DNA from: Pectobacterium aroidearum
Lineage (GTDB): Bacteria > Pseudomonadota > Gammaproteobacteria > Enterobacterales > Enterobacteriaceae
Direction of reading: 5' to 3'
NCBI RefSeq assembly: GCF_015689195.1
Contig: NZ_CP065044.1
Span: forward strand, 4,931,897-4,995,896
Length of the DNA stretch: 64,000 nucleotides
A model generated the notes under the pieces. That model saw only the letters and a program-made list of their open reading frames with translations, was not told where the DNA came from and did no database searches. Of the stretch, positions 1-10,784 are shown piece after piece. Both the position numbers and the translations under genes were made by a program. Position 1 is the stretch's first letter. Every line of letters begins with the position of its first letter.

Positions 1-957
1 GTCTGGCTGACGACGGCGGACAATCGTTACGTGATTGCTGTGGGTCAGGAATGGGAATACCGTCAGGATATGACACTGGATATTGTAAAAACCAACCTGA
101 TGCCCTGGCTATTTGCACTACCGATCATGTTAGCACTGCTGTTCTGGCTGGTGACGCGTGAACTCTCACCGCTAAAACGCATTACCGCCGAGCTTCAGCA
201 GCGTTCCCCCGATGACAGCACCCCGCTGGCAACGCAGAACATCCCGCAAGAAGTTCGCCCGCTGATTAACGCATTAAACCATCTGTTTTCCCGCATCAGC
301 GACATGCTGGTTCGTGAGCGCCGTTTTACCTCCGATGCGGCTCACGAATTGCGTAGCCCGCTGGCGGCGTTGAAAGTTCAAACCGAAGTCGCCCAGTTGG
401 CACGTGACGATGAAGCTATGAGGCACCATGCTCTACTCAATCTGGACAAAGGTATCGATCGCGCCACGCGGCTGGTGGATCAGCTCCTGACGCTGTCGCG
501 GCTGGATGCCGAATCGTCCCCCGAGGGGATGCAACCCATTCAGTTCAATGATTTACTGCAACAGGCGGTGATCGCGCATTACCACACAGCACAAACAGCA
601 GGTATCGAACTGACGCTGGATTTACCGGACACCCCGGTTATTCGGCAGGGTCATCCGTTGCTGTTGACTTTGCTGGTGCGCAATCTGTTGGATAACGCCA
701 TTCGCTACAGCAATGCAGGGGGGACAGTAAGTCTGACGCTGACAGAAAATAGCTTTAAGGTCGCCGACAACGGGCCGGGCATCAGCAATGAAGCGCTGGC
801 AAGAATCGGCGAGCGCTTTTATCGCCCACCGGGGCAGGAGAAATCCGGCAGCGGTCTAGGGATTTCCATCGTGAATAACATCGCCAAACTGCACCAGATG
901 CGGGTGACATTCACCAACCAGCCCGAAGGGGGGCTGATCGTGTCAGTGAATTGGTAA
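1..957 (+). CDS. qseC: Sensor histidine kinase QseC, 5' end outside the window
   Basis: The reading frame is open from base 1 and encodes the last 318 residues of an inner-membrane sensor kinase; E. coli QseC is about 449 residues, so roughly the first third is missing. Visible parts in order are the end of the periplasmic sensor with VGQEWEYRQD, a transmembrane helix (PWLFALPIMLALLFWLV), a HAMP-like linker, the dimerisation/phosphoacceptor box FTSDAAHELRSPL with its histidine, and the ATPase domain with N box NLLDNAIRYS, G1 box DNGPGIS and G2 box GSGLGISI. QseC is known as the partner of the response regulator QseB, which would lie upstream. The RERRFTSDAAHELRSPL and ERFYRPPGQ stretches favour QseC over the related BasS/PmrB kinases. 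A GTG at 31 is internal, not the start. Confidence 0.9.
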   Translation, partial: VWLTTADNRYVIAVGQEWEYRQDMTLDIVKTNLMPWLFALPIMLALLFWLVTRELSPLKRITAELQQRSPDDSTPLATQNIPQEVRPLINALNHLFSRISDMLVRERRFTSDAAHELRSPLAALKVQTEVAQLARDDEAMRHHALLNLDKGIDRATRLVDQLLTLSRLDAESSPEGMQPIQFNDLLQQAVIAHYHTAQTAGIELTLDLPDTPVIRQGHPLLLTLLVRNLLDNAIRYSNAGGTVSLTLTENSFKVADNGPGISNEALARIGERFYRPPGQEKSGSGLGISIVNNIAKLHQMRVTFTNQPEGGLIVSVNW

Positions 958-990
958 AATAGTTAACGTACTAGCAGCAACTCGGTGTCT

Positions 991-1060
991 GTTATTAGGG
1001 AAACACGAGGATGAGGTTCCCGCAGGGATGCCTCGCCTCGTGGTCGACCGTATATCTCGA
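991..1060 (+). repeat. Dispersed hairpin repeat, copy 1
   Basis: This is one of four related intergenic elements in the window. It opens with TTATTAGGGAAACAC and closes with TATCTCGAT. The outer stem pairs CACGAGGATGAGG (1004-1016) with CCTCGCCTCGTG (1031-1042). Inside the loop, TCCC-GCA-GGGA (1018-1027) can form a second small hairpin. The stem sequence differs from the other copies, but both arms changed together. The element lies between the convergent 3' ends of qseC and kup. A separate 8-bp hairpin, GATCTTAT/ATAAGATC, follows at 1059-1080. I do not recognise the family; it is not ERIC. Confidence 0.75.
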
Positions 1061-1095
1061 TCTTATCCCAACATAAGATCATCTATTTGGTTCAC

Positions 1096-2964
1096 TTAAA
1101 TCTCGACCTGTATCCCCAGCTCAATCAGCCTGTTCGGCGGTATTTCAAACTGATCCGCCGCTCGCAGCGCATTGCGGCTGAGCATCATGAATAGCTTACC
1201 GCGCAGGCGCAGATACCACGGGCGTTCGCCGATAATCAGCGATTCATTGGACATAAAGAAAGACGTTTCCATCATTTGGCAGGTTAACCCATCTTGCCAA
1301 CAGCGCTGAAAGACCTCTTCCACATCCGGCGTTTCACGCCAGCCATAGTTAGCAATCACGCGCCAGAACGTCGGCGAAAGCTGTTCAACCGTCACGCGGC
1401 GAGCGTTCAGCACATAAGGCGCATCCTCCGTTCGCATGGTCAACAGCACCACACGCTCGTGCAGGATTTTATTGTGTTTAAGGTTATGCAGCAGCGCAAA
1501 CGGGATCACGCGAGTCGCACGCGAGAAATAGACGGCAGTTCCCGGTACACGTGTCGGCGGCGATTTCTCCAGCGACGCAATCATGGCATCCAGCGAGTTA
1601 CCGTGTTCATGCAACCGACGCAGCAGCCTGAAGCGCTCGCTTTTCCACGTCGTCATGATAATAAACATCACCATGCCCAGCGCTAGCGGCAACCAGCCGC
1701 CGGACAGAATTTTGACCACGTTCGCCAAAAACATCGGTACATCAATAACCAGTAACCCCGCCAGCAATACCCACGCCAGATAGCGGTTCCAGAGCCAGTT
1801 CTTCACCGCCACCGTACAGAACAGAATACTGGTAATCACCATCGTGCCCGTTACCGCAATCCCGTAAGCCGCAGCCAGATTGCTCGAATGCTCAAAGCTG
1901 ACAATCACGATGACGACTGCGATATACAGCATCCAGTTAATGGCAGGAATATAAATCTGACCGGATTCCATATCTGACGTGTGTACGATACGCATCGGCG
2001 GCAAATAGCCCAGCCGCACCGCCTGACGCGTCAGGGAGAAAACACCGGAAATCACCGCCTGCGAAGCAATGATTGTCGCCAGCGTCGCCAATATCATCAG
2101 TGGAATCAGCGCCCAATCTGGCGCCAGCAGGAAGAAGGGGTTCTTGATCGCCTCCGGGTTCTTCAACAGCAGCGCGCCCTGTCCGAAGTAATTTAACACC
2201 AGCGACGGCAGCACCACCGTAAACCAGGCCAGACGAATCGGGAATTTACCGAAGTGCCCCATATCGGCATACAGCGCCTCAACCCCGGTAATCGCCAGCA
2301 CCACCGCTCCCAGCGCGAAGAACGATACCGCTTTATATTCGATAAAGAAGCGAACGGCGTACATCGGGTTCAACGCCTGCAAGACTTCAGGGTTAGCGAT
2401 AATACTTCGCGCCCCCAGCACGCCGAGCGTTAAAAACCAAATCAGCATCACAGGCGCAAACAGCTTACCAACACTGCCTGTACCGTGTTTTTGAATGATA
2501 AAGAGTAATGTCAGAACGACAATAGATAGCGGGACGATATAGCTGTCCATCGACGGCGCGGCAATTTCCAGCCCTTCCATCGCCGACATCACCGAGATGG
2601 CTGGCGTAATGACCACTTCCCCATAGAAGAAGCTGCCGCCAATCAACCCCATGATGACCAGCACGGACGTCATGCGATCGGAAGTATTGCGCCCGGCTAG
2701 CGACATAAGGGTGAGAATCCCACCTTCGCCAGCGTTGTCAGCACGCATCACATACGTCAGGTATTTCAGCGAAACAACGAGAACCAACAGCCAAAAGATC
2801 AGTGAAAGAAAACCAAAGACCGAATCAGGCTCGACCCCAAAACCAAACTGCCCTGATAAACATTCCCTTAACGTATAAAGAGGGCTGGTTCCTATATCTC
2901 CATAAACCACCCCGATGGCCGCCAGCGTGACAGCCGGAAGCGAACGTTTATGTTCTGAGCTCAT
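1096..2964 (-). CDS. kup: Low-affinity potassium uptake protein Kup (TrkD)
   Basis: The gene encodes 622 residues, the same length as E. coli Kup. It begins [18 protein letters not shown] and has the family hallmark [13 protein letters not shown] at about residues 18-30, followed by about twelve hydrophobic segments to about residue 440 and a cytoplasmic C-terminal domain of about 180 residues. Kup is a proton-coupled K+ importer of the inner membrane, important at low pH and high osmolarity. It is transcribed alone, divergently from ravA and convergently with qseC. Confidence 0.97.
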   Translation of the reverse strand: MSSEHKRSLPAVTLAAIGVVYGDIGTSPLYTLRECLSGQFGFGVEPDSVFGFLSLIFWLLVLVVSLKYLTYVMRADNAGEGGILTLMSLAGRNTSDRMTSVLVIMGLIGGSFFYGEVVITPAISVMSAMEGLEIAAPSMDSYIVPLSIVVLTLLFIIQKHGTGSVGKLFAPVMLIWFLTLGVLGARSIIANPEVLQALNPMYAVRFFIEYKAVSFFALGAVVLAITGVEALYADMGHFGKFPIRLAWFTVVLPSLVLNYFGQGALLLKNPEAIKNPFFLLAPDWALIPLMILATLATIIASQAVISGVFSLTRQAVRLGYLPPMRIVHTSDMESGQIYIPAINWMLYIAVVIVIVSFEHSSNLAAAYGIAVTGTMVITSILFCTVAVKNWLWNRYLAWVLLAGLLVIDVPMFLANVVKILSGGWLPLALGMVMFIIMTTWKSERFRLLRRLHEHGNSLDAMIASLEKSPPTRVPGTAVYFSRATRVIPFALLHNLKHNKILHERVVLLTMRTEDAPYVLNARRVTVEQLSPTFWRVIANYGWRETPDVEEVFQRCWQDGLTCQMMETSFFMSNESLIIGERPWYLRLRGKLFMMLSRNALRAADQFEIPPNRLIELGIQVEI

Positions 2965-3301
2965 AAACCTATCTTCTGTTATTAATCAGTCCGCGAAGCG
3001 CGTCATTCACAGCAACTCGTCCAAGAGCGCACAGTATGCACAAATCAGGCTAAAAACCCATTTTTATTGTGCGATCCACCTGTACACGAAACATCCTGTA
3101 AAAAGTGGTTTATTGCTTACTCACCCCGTTAGGGTGTAATAATCCGTAAAAGTATTCTAATAAAAATCTGTGATCTGCCGTTTATTATTACTATTGTCTT
3201 TCTGAAAGTAGGGTTTTTCTGAGAGACCGCTTTCCGCGAAGTAATCGGGTTGAGACATAAACGATTTCAATACATCACATCATGGGACTAACGGATTAAT
3301 T
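2965..3301. other. Divergent kup-ravA intergenic region
   Basis: These 337 bases must hold the promoters of both kup and ravA. The sequence is AT-rich around 3150-3215. I see no convincing -10/-35 pair, operator or small gene. The ribosome-binding site of ravA is weak. Confidence 0.5.
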
Positions 3302-4801
3302 ATGCGTCAAACTGCGGCATTGGCTGAAAGAATTTCTCGTCTCAGCCATGCGCTAGAACACGGACTCTACGAAAGACAACACGCCATTCGCCTCTGTCTG
3401 CTGGCAGCGCTAAGCGGGGAAAGTGTTTTTCTGCTGGGGCCGCCAGGTATAGCTAAAAGTATGATCGCCCGGCGTCTTAAATTCGCGTTTCGTCATGCGA
3501 ATGCGTTTGAGTACCTGATGACCCGCTTTTCCACCCCGGAAGAAGTATTCGGTCCCCTTTCCATTCAGGCGTTAAAAGATGAAGGCCGCTATCAGCGCCT
3601 CACCGCTGGCTACCTGCCAGAAGCCGAAATCGTGTTTCTGGATGAAATCTGGAAAGCGGGTCCCGCCATTTTGAACACCCTGCTGACGGCCATTAACGAG
3701 CGACGTTTCCGTAACGGCAACAGCGAAGATACCATCCCAATGCGCCTGCTGGTCGCAGCCTCGAATGAGTTACCAGAAGCGGATGGCGGTTTGGAAGCGC
3801 TTTACGACCGCATGCTTATCCGCCTGTGGCTCGATCGTGTCCAGGAAAAACAGAATTTCCGAGCGCTACTAGTGAACAACAGCAGCGAACGCGATAACCC
3901 GGTTCCGCCCGCTCTCAGCGTCAGCGATGAAGAGTACCAACAGTGGCAGAAGGACATTGAACACATCGCATTGCCGGAAGCCGGCTTCGAGCTGATTTAC
4001 ACACTGCGCCAACAGCTCGATGCGCTGGAGCAGGCCCCTTACATTTCCGATCGACGCTGGAAAAAAGCCCTTCGTCTGCTTCAGGCCAGCGCATTTTTCT
4101 GCGGCCGGGATGCCATTACGCCGGTTGATATCATTCTGCTGAAAGACTGTCTCTGGCATGACCAAAGCACCTTGACGCTTATCGAACACCAGCTTGAACT
4201 GCTGATTACCGAACACGCCTACCAGCAAAAAAGCCTGTTGTTCCGTTTGCAGCAGGTAAATACCAAACGCCAGCAATACCAGCGTGAGCAAAGCGAATTA
4301 CAGGCCTTTTCGGTAGAGAAACAAGGGCATTTCCTCGGCCGGAAATTCCATTATGCCTTACCTGACACCATCGACGCTGAAACATTGGAACTGGTGCTGC
4401 AACGCCCGTTGATCCTGCACGATATTGAAGTTAACCACCTGATCATTGACAAGAATGCCCTGCAAGGCTGGCTACAAAAAGGCGGGGAAATCCGGGGTAA
4501 GCTCAACGGTATTGGTTTTACCCAGCGCCTCGATCTGCTGGTGGACGATCGCCAGCATCTGGCCATTCGCGATATTAGCCTGCAATCCTCTATTCTTTCT
4601 CTGCCGGAAAAGCGCGACATTGCGCTTCCTGCCGAAATTACCGATGAATATGAAAAACTGAACATGCAGCTGCGTGAACAACGCCGCTTATTCAGCCAGC
4701 ATCAGCCTTGCCTGTTCGTTCCGAGCGAGTGGTTGGCCAAAATAGAGGCCAGCCTGCAGCAGGTTGCCGAGCAAATCCAGCAATCAGAGCAACAGGATTA
4801 A
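3302..4801 (+). CDS. ravA: MoxR-family AAA+ ATPase RavA
   Basis: The product has 499 residues (E. coli 498). The N-terminal AAA+ module has Walker A GPPGIAKS near residue 46, Walker B VFLDEIWK near residue 113 and a sensor region [10 protein letters not shown] near 155. A helical lid and the LARA-like C-terminal part follow. RavA is known to form a hexamer, to act as a chaperone with the VWA protein ViaA, and to bind the inducible lysine decarboxylase LdcI. It lies five bases upstream of viaA, as in other enterobacteria, so the pair forms an operon. Confidence 0.96.
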   Translation: MRQTAALAERISRLSHALEHGLYERQHAIRLCLLAALSGESVFLLGPPGIAKSMIARRLKFAFRHANAFEYLMTRFSTPEEVFGPLSIQALKDEGRYQRLTAGYLPEAEIVFLDEIWKAGPAILNTLLTAINERRFRNGNSEDTIPMRLLVAASNELPEADGGLEALYDRMLIRLWLDRVQEKQNFRALLVNNSSERDNPVPPALSVSDEEYQQWQKDIEHIALPEAGFELIYTLRQQLDALEQAPYISDRRWKKALRLLQASAFFCGRDAITPVDIILLKDCLWHDQSTLTLIEHQLELLITEHAYQQKSLLFRLQQVNTKRQQYQREQSELQAFSVEKQGHFLGRKFHYALPDTIDAETLELVLQRPLILHDIEVNHLIIDKNALQGWLQKGGEIRGKLNGIGFTQRLDLLVDDRQHLAIRDISLQSSILSLPEKRDIALPAEITDEYEKLNMQLREQRRLFSQHQPCLFVPSEWLAKIEASLQQVAEQIQQSEQQD

Positions 4802-4806
4802 CGCCG

Positions 4807-6285
4807 ATGATCACGCTGGAATCACTGGAAATGCTGCTGTCTATCGATGAAAACGAGCTGCTGGACGATCTTGTCGTCACGCTGCTGGCGACGCCTCAGC
4901 TCGCTTTCTTCTTTGAAAAGTACCCCAGCCTGAAGTCAGCGTTACTCAATGATCTTCCTCACTGGAAAGAAACCTTAAAGCAGCGCTTACGTACCACTCA
5001 GGTACCGCCAGATTTGGAAAAAGAATTTAGCTGCTACCAACGTTCACAATCGATCGACAATCAGGCCTTTCAGACACGCCTGCCTGCGATTATGGATACG
5101 CTGAGCAACGTGGAGTCACCGTTTCTGACGCAGGCCTCACAGCTTATCACTGCCCCTGAGAGAACCTTAGGACAGAAGGTAACGAGTGGGCTCCACGCAC
5201 TCTTTCTTCAACGCTGGCGGTTGAGCCTCACACTGCAAACCGTTTCACTGCATCAGCAGTTAATGGAACAAGAACGGGAAATCCTGTTGGATGAGCTGCA
5301 ACAACGCCTGACGCTCAGCGGCAAGCTCGAACCGATTTTGGCCGAAAATGAAAATGCGGCCGGGCGACTCTGGGATCTCAGCGCCGCACAGCGTATTCAA
5401 ACCGATCCCCGCCCGTTATTGGATTTTGGCGCCTTCCTACAGCGCCAACCCGCATTGCAAAAACTGGCGGAACGTCTGGGACGCAGCCGGGAAACCAAAT
5501 CGATCCTCACACAGGAAGCCCCGAAAGAAGCTTTCCGGGTAAGCGTACGGGAACCAGCCACCGTACCTGAGCAAGTGAGCGGTGTGCATCAGAGCGACGA
5601 TATTTTGCGCTTGATGCCGACAGAGCTGGTCACGCTGGGCATCAGCGAGCTGGAATACGAATTTTATCGTCGTCTTCTGGAACATCGGCTGCTGACGTAT
5701 CGCTTACAAGGTGAGAGCTGGAGAGAAAAAATCACGGAACGCCCAGTGGTTCATCAGCAAAATGAACAGCAGCCGCGCGGCCCGTTTATCGTCTGCGTCG
5801 ATACGTCAGGCTCGATGGGCGGCTTTAATGAACGTTGTGCCAAAGCCTTCTGTCTGGCGCTGATGCGCATCGCGCTCGCCGATAACCGCCGCTGCTATAT
5901 CATGCTGTTTTCTACCGGCGTGGTGAAATATGAGCTCACGTCTGCGGATGGATTAGAGCAGGCAATACGTTTTCTCAGCCAGTCCTTCCGCGGCGGCACG
6001 GATATGAGTGCCTGCCTGTCAGCGCTGCTAGATAAAATGGATGACGCGCTTTGGCATGATGCCGACGCCGTGGTGATTTCAGATTTTATCGCCCAACGAT
6101 TGCCGGATGAGGTGGTAAATAAGGTGAAAAGTCGCCAGACGCAGCTACAGCATCGTTTCCATGCTGTAGCGATGTCCGATCATGGCAAACCCGGCATCAT
6201 GCACATCTTTGACCATATCTGGCGCTTTGATACCGGGTTAAAAAGCCGCTTAATGCGCCGCTGGCAGCACGGCAAAGCGTACTAA
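4807..6285 (+). CDS. viaA: VWA-domain protein ViaA, partner of RavA
   Basis: The product has 492 residues (E. coli 483). I chose ATG 4807, giving [13 protein letters not shown], because it aligns with the E. coli N-terminus and lies just after the ravA stop; the frame is open upstream inside ravA. The C-terminal von Willebrand factor A domain shows the metal-binding MIDAS motif in [16 protein letters not shown] (DTSGS), with further MIDAS positions in FRGGTDMS and VVISDF. ViaA is known to stimulate the RavA ATPase and to affect aminoglycoside sensitivity and Fe-S/respiratory complexes. Its stop codon overlaps the asnA stop on the other strand by four bases. Confidence 0.96.
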   Translation: MITLESLEMLLSIDENELLDDLVVTLLATPQLAFFFEKYPSLKSALLNDLPHWKETLKQRLRTTQVPPDLEKEFSCYQRSQSIDNQAFQTRLPAIMDTLSNVESPFLTQASQLITAPERTLGQKVTSGLHALFLQRWRLSLTLQTVSLHQQLMEQEREILLDELQQRLTLSGKLEPILAENENAAGRLWDLSAAQRIQTDPRPLLDFGAFLQRQPALQKLAERLGRSRETKSILTQEAPKEAFRVSVREPATVPEQVSGVHQSDDILRLMPTELVTLGISELEYEFYRRLLEHRLLTYRLQGESWREKITERPVVHQQNEQQPRGPFIVCVDTSGSMGGFNERCAKAFCLALMRIALADNRRCYIMLFSTGVVKYELTSADGLEQAIRFLSQSFRGGTDMSACLSALLDKMDDALWHDADAVVISDFIAQRLPDEVVNKVKSRQTQLQHRFHAVAMSDHGKPGIMHIFDHIWRFDTGLKSRLMRRWQHGKAY

Positions 6286-7274
6286 AGCAGGCCGGAAACC
6301 GACTCACGCAGCGGCTGTGGCCACACGCCGCACTGAACCTGGCCAATGTGCGACAATTGCAGCAACAGCATGACCAGGCGAGACTGACCGATTCCCCCAC
6401 CGATCGTTTGCGGCATCTCACCGCGCAGCAGCGCCTGATGCCATTCCAGCTTCAGACGTTCTTCATCCTGCGTCAGCGCCAGCTGGCGTGTTAACGCTTC
6501 AGCATCCACGCGGATACCCATGGATGAAATCTCAAACGCATCGTTCAGTACCGGGTTCCATACGACGATATCGCCGTTCAGACCCGCCAGTTCCTGCTCA
6601 CCTGGCGTCGTCCAGTCATCATAATCCGGTGCGCGCACATCGTGAGATTGCCCGCTGGACAGCTTACCGCCAATCCCAATCAGGAAAACGGCACCCAATT
6701 CTTTGGCAATCGCTCGCTCACGCCCTTTAGCATCCAGTTCGGGATAGCGCTTCAGCAGCGTTTCGGTATGCACAAAATGAATCTGTTCCGGCAGGAAAGG
6801 CTGAATGCCAAATGCCTGATGTACCGCAGCCTCTGTCGCTTTGATTCCCTGATAAATACGCGTAACCGTCGATTTCAGGTACTCCGCATGACGCTCGCCG
6901 TCTCCCATCACGCGTTCCCAGTCCCACTGATCGACATAAACCGAGTGGATCGGGCTCAGACGATCTTCGTCCGGGCGCAATGCTTTCATATGGGTATAAA
7001 TACCTTCACCGCTGCTAAAATCGTACGCGCCCAGCGTCTTACGTTTCCATTTAGCCAGTGAGTGCACGACTTCAAATGTGGCATCTGGCAGCGCTTTAAC
7101 CTTAACCTGTACCGCTTTTTCCGTACCGGACAAGTTATCCTGCGTACCATCACCGATACGGCTAAGAATCGGTGCCTGGACTTCAATCAATCCCAGAAGT
7201 TGCTCCAGCTGGCTGGAGAAGAAAGATTTAACGAAGCTGATTTGCTGCTGTTTTTCGATGTACTGCTTTTTCAT
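6282..7274 (-). CDS. asnA: Aspartate-ammonia ligase
   Basis: The product has 330 residues, exactly the E. coli length, beginning [20 protein letters not shown]. It makes asparagine from aspartate, ammonia and ATP in the cytoplasm and belongs to the class II aminoacyl-tRNA synthetase fold group. Typical stretches are [30 protein letters not shown] and the C-terminal [15 protein letters not shown]. Its divergent neighbour asnC encodes its regulator in E. coli. The tail-to-tail overlap with viaA (6282-6285) leaves no room for an intergenic terminator. Confidence 0.97.
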   Translation of the reverse strand: MKKQYIEKQQQISFVKSFFSSQLEQLLGLIEVQAPILSRIGDGTQDNLSGTEKAVQVKVKALPDATFEVVHSLAKWKRKTLGAYDFSSGEGIYTHMKALRPDEDRLSPIHSVYVDQWDWERVMGDGERHAEYLKSTVTRIYQGIKATEAAVHQAFGIQPFLPEQIHFVHTETLLKRYPELDAKGRERAIAKELGAVFLIGIGGKLSSGQSHDVRAPDYDDWTTPGEQELAGLNGDIVVWNPVLNDAFEISSMGIRVDAEALTRQLALTQDEERLKLEWHQALLRGEMPQTIGGGIGQSRLVMLLLQLSHIGQVQCGVWPQPLRESVSGLL

Positions 7275-7426
7275 TGCCGCGTCTCTTATTCATCGTATTT
7301 AGTTATTCATTAAGCAATAAAAAGCGCTAGCCATTCAATAATCTTATGGATAAATTGCTCTTGTGCTTTTAATCCGTCATTTTATAGCGGTATAAAATCA
7401 TTATTCGCTAAAATAGGAGGCTCAAA

Positions 7427-7888
7427 GTGGCAGAAATTTATCAGATCGATAATCTCGATCGCGGCATTCTTTCCGCCTTAATGGAAAATGCACGCACCCC
7501 TTATGCCGAACTGGCAAAACAGTTTTCCGTCAGTCCAGGAACAATCCACGTTCGAGTGGAAAAAATGAAACAGGCAGGCATCATTGTCGGTACGCGTCTG
7601 GACGTGAATCCAAAACAGCTGGGCTATGACGTGTGCTGCTTTATCGGCATCATTCTAAAAAGCGCCAAAGATTATCCTTCGGCGCTGGAGAAGCTAAACA
7701 ATCTGGAAGAAGTGGTTGAGGCTTACTACACCACTGGGCATTACAGTATCTTTATTAAGGTCATGTGTCGTTCGATCGAGGCGTTGCAACACGTACTTAT
7801 CAACAAGATCCAAACAATTGATGAAATTCAGTCCACCGAAACGCTCATCTCCCTGCAAAACCCCATTATGCGGACGATCGCGCCGTAA
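7427..7888 (+). CDS. asnC: Asparagine-responsive Lrp/AsnC-family regulator
   Basis: The product has 153 residues (E. coli 152). An N-terminal winged helix-turn-helix (about residues 5-64, with ENARTPYAELAKQFSVSPGT) is followed by the RAM effector/oligomerisation domain (CCFIGIILKSAKDYPSALEKL). The start is GTG 7427, supported by a strong AGGAGG at 7413-7418. AsnC is known to activate asnA in the absence of asparagine and to repress itself; the 152-bp asnA-asnC gap should contain its sites. Confidence 0.95.
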   Translation: MAEIYQIDNLDRGILSALMENARTPYAELAKQFSVSPGTIHVRVEKMKQAGIIVGTRLDVNPKQLGYDVCCFIGIILKSAKDYPSALEKLNNLEEVVEAYYTTGHYSIFIKVMCRSIEALQHVLINKIQTIDEIQSTETLISLQNPIMRTIAP

Positions 7889-7909
7889 CACTTTTTTCCT
7901 ATACCCATA

Positions 7910-7918
7910 TTATCCACA
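7910..7918 (+). promoter_or_regulatory. DnaA box in the mioC promoter region
   Basis: TTATCCACA is a perfect high-affinity DnaA box, 60 bases upstream of the mioC ATG. In E. coli the mioC promoter carries a DnaA box that represses transcription toward oriC; position and orientation here agree with that arrangement. Confidence 0.8.
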
Positions 7919-7977
7919 GGTAGATCCCAGCCAGATCACAGCGTACAATGTCCCGTCTTTTATCGGATGGGATCGCT

Positions 7978-8421
7978 ATGGCAGACATTACCTTGATCAG
8001 TGGCAGTACCCTTGGCAGCGCCGAATACGTCGCAGAGCATTTGGCTGAACTGCTGGAGAAGGATGATTTTTCCACTGAGCTTCTGCACGGTCCTGAGCTC
8101 GATGCATTGCCTGAAAGCGGTGTATGGCTGTTGGTGACATCCACCCACGGTGCAGGAGAATTTCCTGATAACCTGAAAGCGCTGTTTGAGCAGTTGGAAC
8201 AGCAAAAGCCCGATCTTTCTCAGGTGAGTTTCGGTGCGGTGGGGATCGGTAGTAAAGAGTACGACACATTCTGTGGCGCGATCCAAACAGCGGATCGTGT
8301 GCTAACCCAATTAGGGGCTAAACGGATCGGTGAAGTCCTCGAGATCGACATCACTCAGCATCAGGTTCCTGAAGATCCGGCTGAAGAATGGCTAGGATCG
8401 TGGGTTAATTTACTCAAGTAA
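7978..8421 (+). CDS. mioC: Flavodoxin-like protein MioC
   Basis: The product has 147 residues, the E. coli length, when started at ATG 7978 (MADITLISGSTLGSAEYVAE). The FMN-binding loop is SGSTLGSAE, followed by STHGAGEFPDN and GIGSKEYDTFC; the C-terminus EEWLGSWVNLLK is nearly invariant in enterobacteria. MioC is an FMN protein reported to support biotin synthase activity in vitro. An upstream in-frame ATG at 7948 has no matching residues in relatives. Transcription runs into oriC. Confidence 0.96.
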   Translation: MADITLISGSTLGSAEYVAEHLAELLEKDDFSTELLHGPELDALPESGVWLLVTSTHGAGEFPDNLKALFEQLEQQKPDLSQVSFGAVGIGSKEYDTFCGAIQTADRVLTQLGAKRIGEVLEIDITQHQVPEDPAEEWLGSWVNLLK

Positions 8422-8443
8422 GGTTAAATATTCGGCAGTTGAA

Positions 8444-8690
8444 TGTGGATAACTATGCTTAATTCTGGTGTAAAAGCCGTAGTTATCCCAATAACAACCC
8501 GAGTGCGTTTTTTGTCCTGTGTATAAACCCACATTAAGATCCCAGCTTATACTGGCTAGGATCACCGATCATTCACAGGTAAGGATCAACGCCATTCTCT
8601 TGATCTTTAATATGAATAATCACTTATCCACACAACACGACGATCCTAATAAGAGATCTAATAAAGAGATCTTTAAATAAAAAGATCTTT
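8444..8690. other. oriC: Chromosomal replication origin oriC
   Basis: The interval matches the E. coli minimal origin in place (mioC-mnmG), size (about 245 bp) and box order. DnaA boxes seen: R4 TGTGGATAA 8444-8452, R3-like TTATCCCAA 8483-8491, R2 TGTGTATAA 8518-8526 and R1 TTATCCACA 8624-8632. R1 and R4 are perfect and opposed. About ten GATC sites fall between 8530 and 8710, the targets of Dam and SeqA. AT-rich 13-mers abut R1 on the mnmG side. The IHF/Fis sites of E. coli would fall between R2 and R1; I could not assign them confidently. Confidence 0.97.
8646..8687 (+). repeat. oriC duplex-unwinding 13-mers
   Basis: Three AT-rich repeats end in GATC: CTAATAAGAGATC (8646-8658), TAATAAAGAGATC (8659-8671) and AAATAAAAAGATC (8675-8687). 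They correspond to the R, M and L 13-mers of E. coli, read on the opposite strand, where DnaA-ATP melts the origin. Confidence 0.9.
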
Positions 8691-8812
8691 CTTTAATTAA
8701 CGAGGATCCAACGGACTTGGTCGTTGGCTCAAAGTTGAGTAGAATCCCCCACCCCAGGGCAAATAACGATCGTTCGCCACTTATCATTCGCAATAATGCG
8801 AGGAGCAGTACC

Positions 8813-10702
8813 ATGTTTTATCCAGATCCATTTGACGTCATCGTGATCGGTGGCGGTCATGCCGGAACAGAAGCTGCGATGGCTTCTGCCCGAATGGGCC
8901 AACAGACGCTTTTACTCACACACAATATCGATACGCTAGGACAAATGTCTTGTAACCCGGCGATTGGCGGTATTGGAAAAGGTCATCTGGTTAAAGAGAT
9001 CGATGCCATGGGAGGGTTGATGGCGCGTGCTGTCGACCAGGCAGGGATACAGTTTAGGATACTAAACAGCAGTAAAGGCCCAGCGGTCAGAGCCACTCGC
9101 GCACAAGCAGATCGTGTACTCTATCGTCAGGCAATTCGCACTGCTCTGGAGAATCAGCCAAACCTGACGATCTTCCAGCAAGCAGTTGACGATCTGATTG
9201 TAGAAAACGATCGTGTCGTCGGCGCCGTTACTCAGATGGGACTAAAGTTTCGTGCAAAAGCCGTTGTATTAACGGTAGGCACTTTCCTCGACGGCAAGAT
9301 TCACATTGGCCTGGATAACTACAGCGGTGGGCGTGCAGGCGATCCGCCTTCTATTCCGCTGGCGCGTCGCCTTCGTGAACTACCTCTGCGCGTTAACCGC
9401 CTGAAGACCGGTACTCCGCCGCGTATTGACGCCAGAACGATCGATTTTAGCGTGCTGGCTCAACAGCACGGTGACAACCCAATGCCAGTTTTCTCGTTCC
9501 TGGGGAATGCGAGCCAGCATCCGGCACAAATGCCGTGCTACATCACGCACACTAACGAGAAAACCCATGACGTGATCCGTAATAATCTGGATCGTAGCCC
9601 GATGTATGCCGGGATCATCGAAGGGATCGGCCCGCGTTATTGCCCCTCGATCGAAGACAAAGTCATGCGTTTCGCCGATCGAAACACACATCAGATCTTT
9701 CTTGAGCCAGAAGGACTGACCAGCAATGAAATTTATCCTAACGGGATCTCAACCAGTTTGCCGTTTGACGTTCAGTGGCAGATTGTTCGTTCAATGACGG
9801 GAATGGAAAATGCACGCATTGTCCGCCCTGGCTATGCCATTGAGTACGATTTCTTCGATCCGCGCGATCTGAAGCCAACGCTGGAAAACAAATTTGTTCA
9901 TGGTTTGTTCTTCGCTGGACAAATCAACGGTACCACAGGGTATGAAGAAGCCGCTGCACAGGGCATGCTGGCAGGGCTGAATGCGGCTCGATTGGCCGCC
10001 GATAAGGAAGGCTGGTCACCGCGTCGCGATCAGGCCTATCTCGGCGTGCTGGTTGACGATCTCTGTACGCTGGGGACGAAAGAACCCTACCGTATGTTTA
10101 CGTCGCGTGCCGAATATCGTCTGATGCTGCGCGAAGATAACGCCGATCTGCGTTTGACTGAAATCGGTCGCGAACTAGGGATGGTCGACGATCATCGCTG
10201 GGCACGTTTCAACGAGAAACTTGAGAGTATTGAAAAAGAGCGTCAGCGCCTGCGCGATATTCACATTCACCCGCAGTCTGAGCTGTTAGATCAAGTTAAC
10301 TCACTGCTGAAAACACCGTTGTCCCGTGAAGCGAACGGTGAAGAACTGCTGCGTCGTCCGGAAGTGGATTACGTACAACTTACTGCGCTACCGCTGTTCG
10401 CTCCGGGATTAACCGACGAGCAGGCTGCCGAGCAGGTTGAAATTCAGGTCAAATACGAAGGGTATATTGCTCGTCAACAGGATGAAATCGAGAAACAGTT
10501 GCGTAATGAAAATACGTTGCTGCCTGCCGATCTGGATTACAAGCAGGTTAACGGGTTGTCCAACGAGGTTATTGCCAAACTGAACGATCACAAACCTTCG
10601 TCTATCGGTCAGGCATCGCGTATTTCCGGCATAACGCCTGCGGCAATCTCCATTTTGCTAATCTGGCTTAAAAAACAGGGTCTGCTGCGCCGCAGCGCCT
10701 GA
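8813..10702 (+). CDS. mnmG: tRNA uridine-5-carboxymethylaminomethyl synthesis enzyme MnmG (GidA)
   Basis: The product has 629 residues, as in E. coli, from ATG 8813 ([20 protein letters not shown]). With MnmE (encoded at 59457-60821) it installs the cmnm5 group on the wobble uridine of several tRNAs, using FAD, glycine and 5,10-methylene-THF. The Rossmann FAD motif is [10 protein letters not shown] at about residues 13-22. Other conserved stretches are [20 protein letters not shown] and the C-terminal helical domain that binds MnmE and tRNA. The ATG at 8717 is an in-frame extension into the origin region and is not used in relatives. Confidence 0.98.
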   Translation: MFYPDPFDVIVIGGGHAGTEAAMASARMGQQTLLLTHNIDTLGQMSCNPAIGGIGKGHLVKEIDAMGGLMARAVDQAGIQFRILNSSKGPAVRATRAQADRVLYRQAIRTALENQPNLTIFQQAVDDLIVENDRVVGAVTQMGLKFRAKAVVLTVGTFLDGKIHIGLDNYSGGRAGDPPSIPLARRLRELPLRVNRLKTGTPPRIDARTIDFSVLAQQHGDNPMPVFSFLGNASQHPAQMPCYITHTNEKTHDVIRNNLDRSPMYAGIIEGIGPRYCPSIEDKVMRFADRNTHQIFLEPEGLTSNEIYPNGISTSLPFDVQWQIVRSMTGMENARIVRPGYAIEYDFFDPRDLKPTLENKFVHGLFFAGQINGTTGYEEAAAQGMLAGLNAARLAADKEGWSPRRDQAYLGVLVDDLCTLGTKEPYRMFTSRAEYRLMLREDNADLRLTEIGRELGMVDDHRWARFNEKLESIEKERQRLRDIHIHPQSELLDQVNSLLKTPLSREANGEELLRRPEVDYVQLTALPLFAPGLTDEQAAEQVEIQVKYEGYIARQQDEIEKQLRNENTLLPADLDYKQVNGLSNEVIAKLNDHKPSSIGQASRISGITPAAISILLIWLKKQGLLRRSA

Positions 10703-10724
10703 TTTAAGGTAAACTTATCCCCTA

Positions 10725-10749
10725 AATAGCCGGTTATCCGGCTATTTTT
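10725..10749 (+). terminator. Terminator-like hairpin between mnmG and rsmG
   Basis: AATAGCCGG (10725-10733) pairs perfectly with CCGGCTATT (10738-10746) across a TTAT loop and is followed by a short T tract. It probably terminates or attenuates mnmG transcription before rsmG, which starts 36 bases later. Confidence 0.75.
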
Positions 10750-10784
10750 ATTATTAACCTTATATTTTTCATCGGGATCTTATA

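Noticed and set aside
8717..8812. N-terminal extension of MnmG into oriC
   Set aside because: The extra residues are absent from relatives, and the ATG at 8813 has a GAGGAG ribosome-binding site and yields the standard 629 residues.
8620..8814. Minus-strand open frame across oriC
   Set aside because: It overlaps the 13-mers and R1 box and starts without a ribosome-binding site; origin function explains the sequence.
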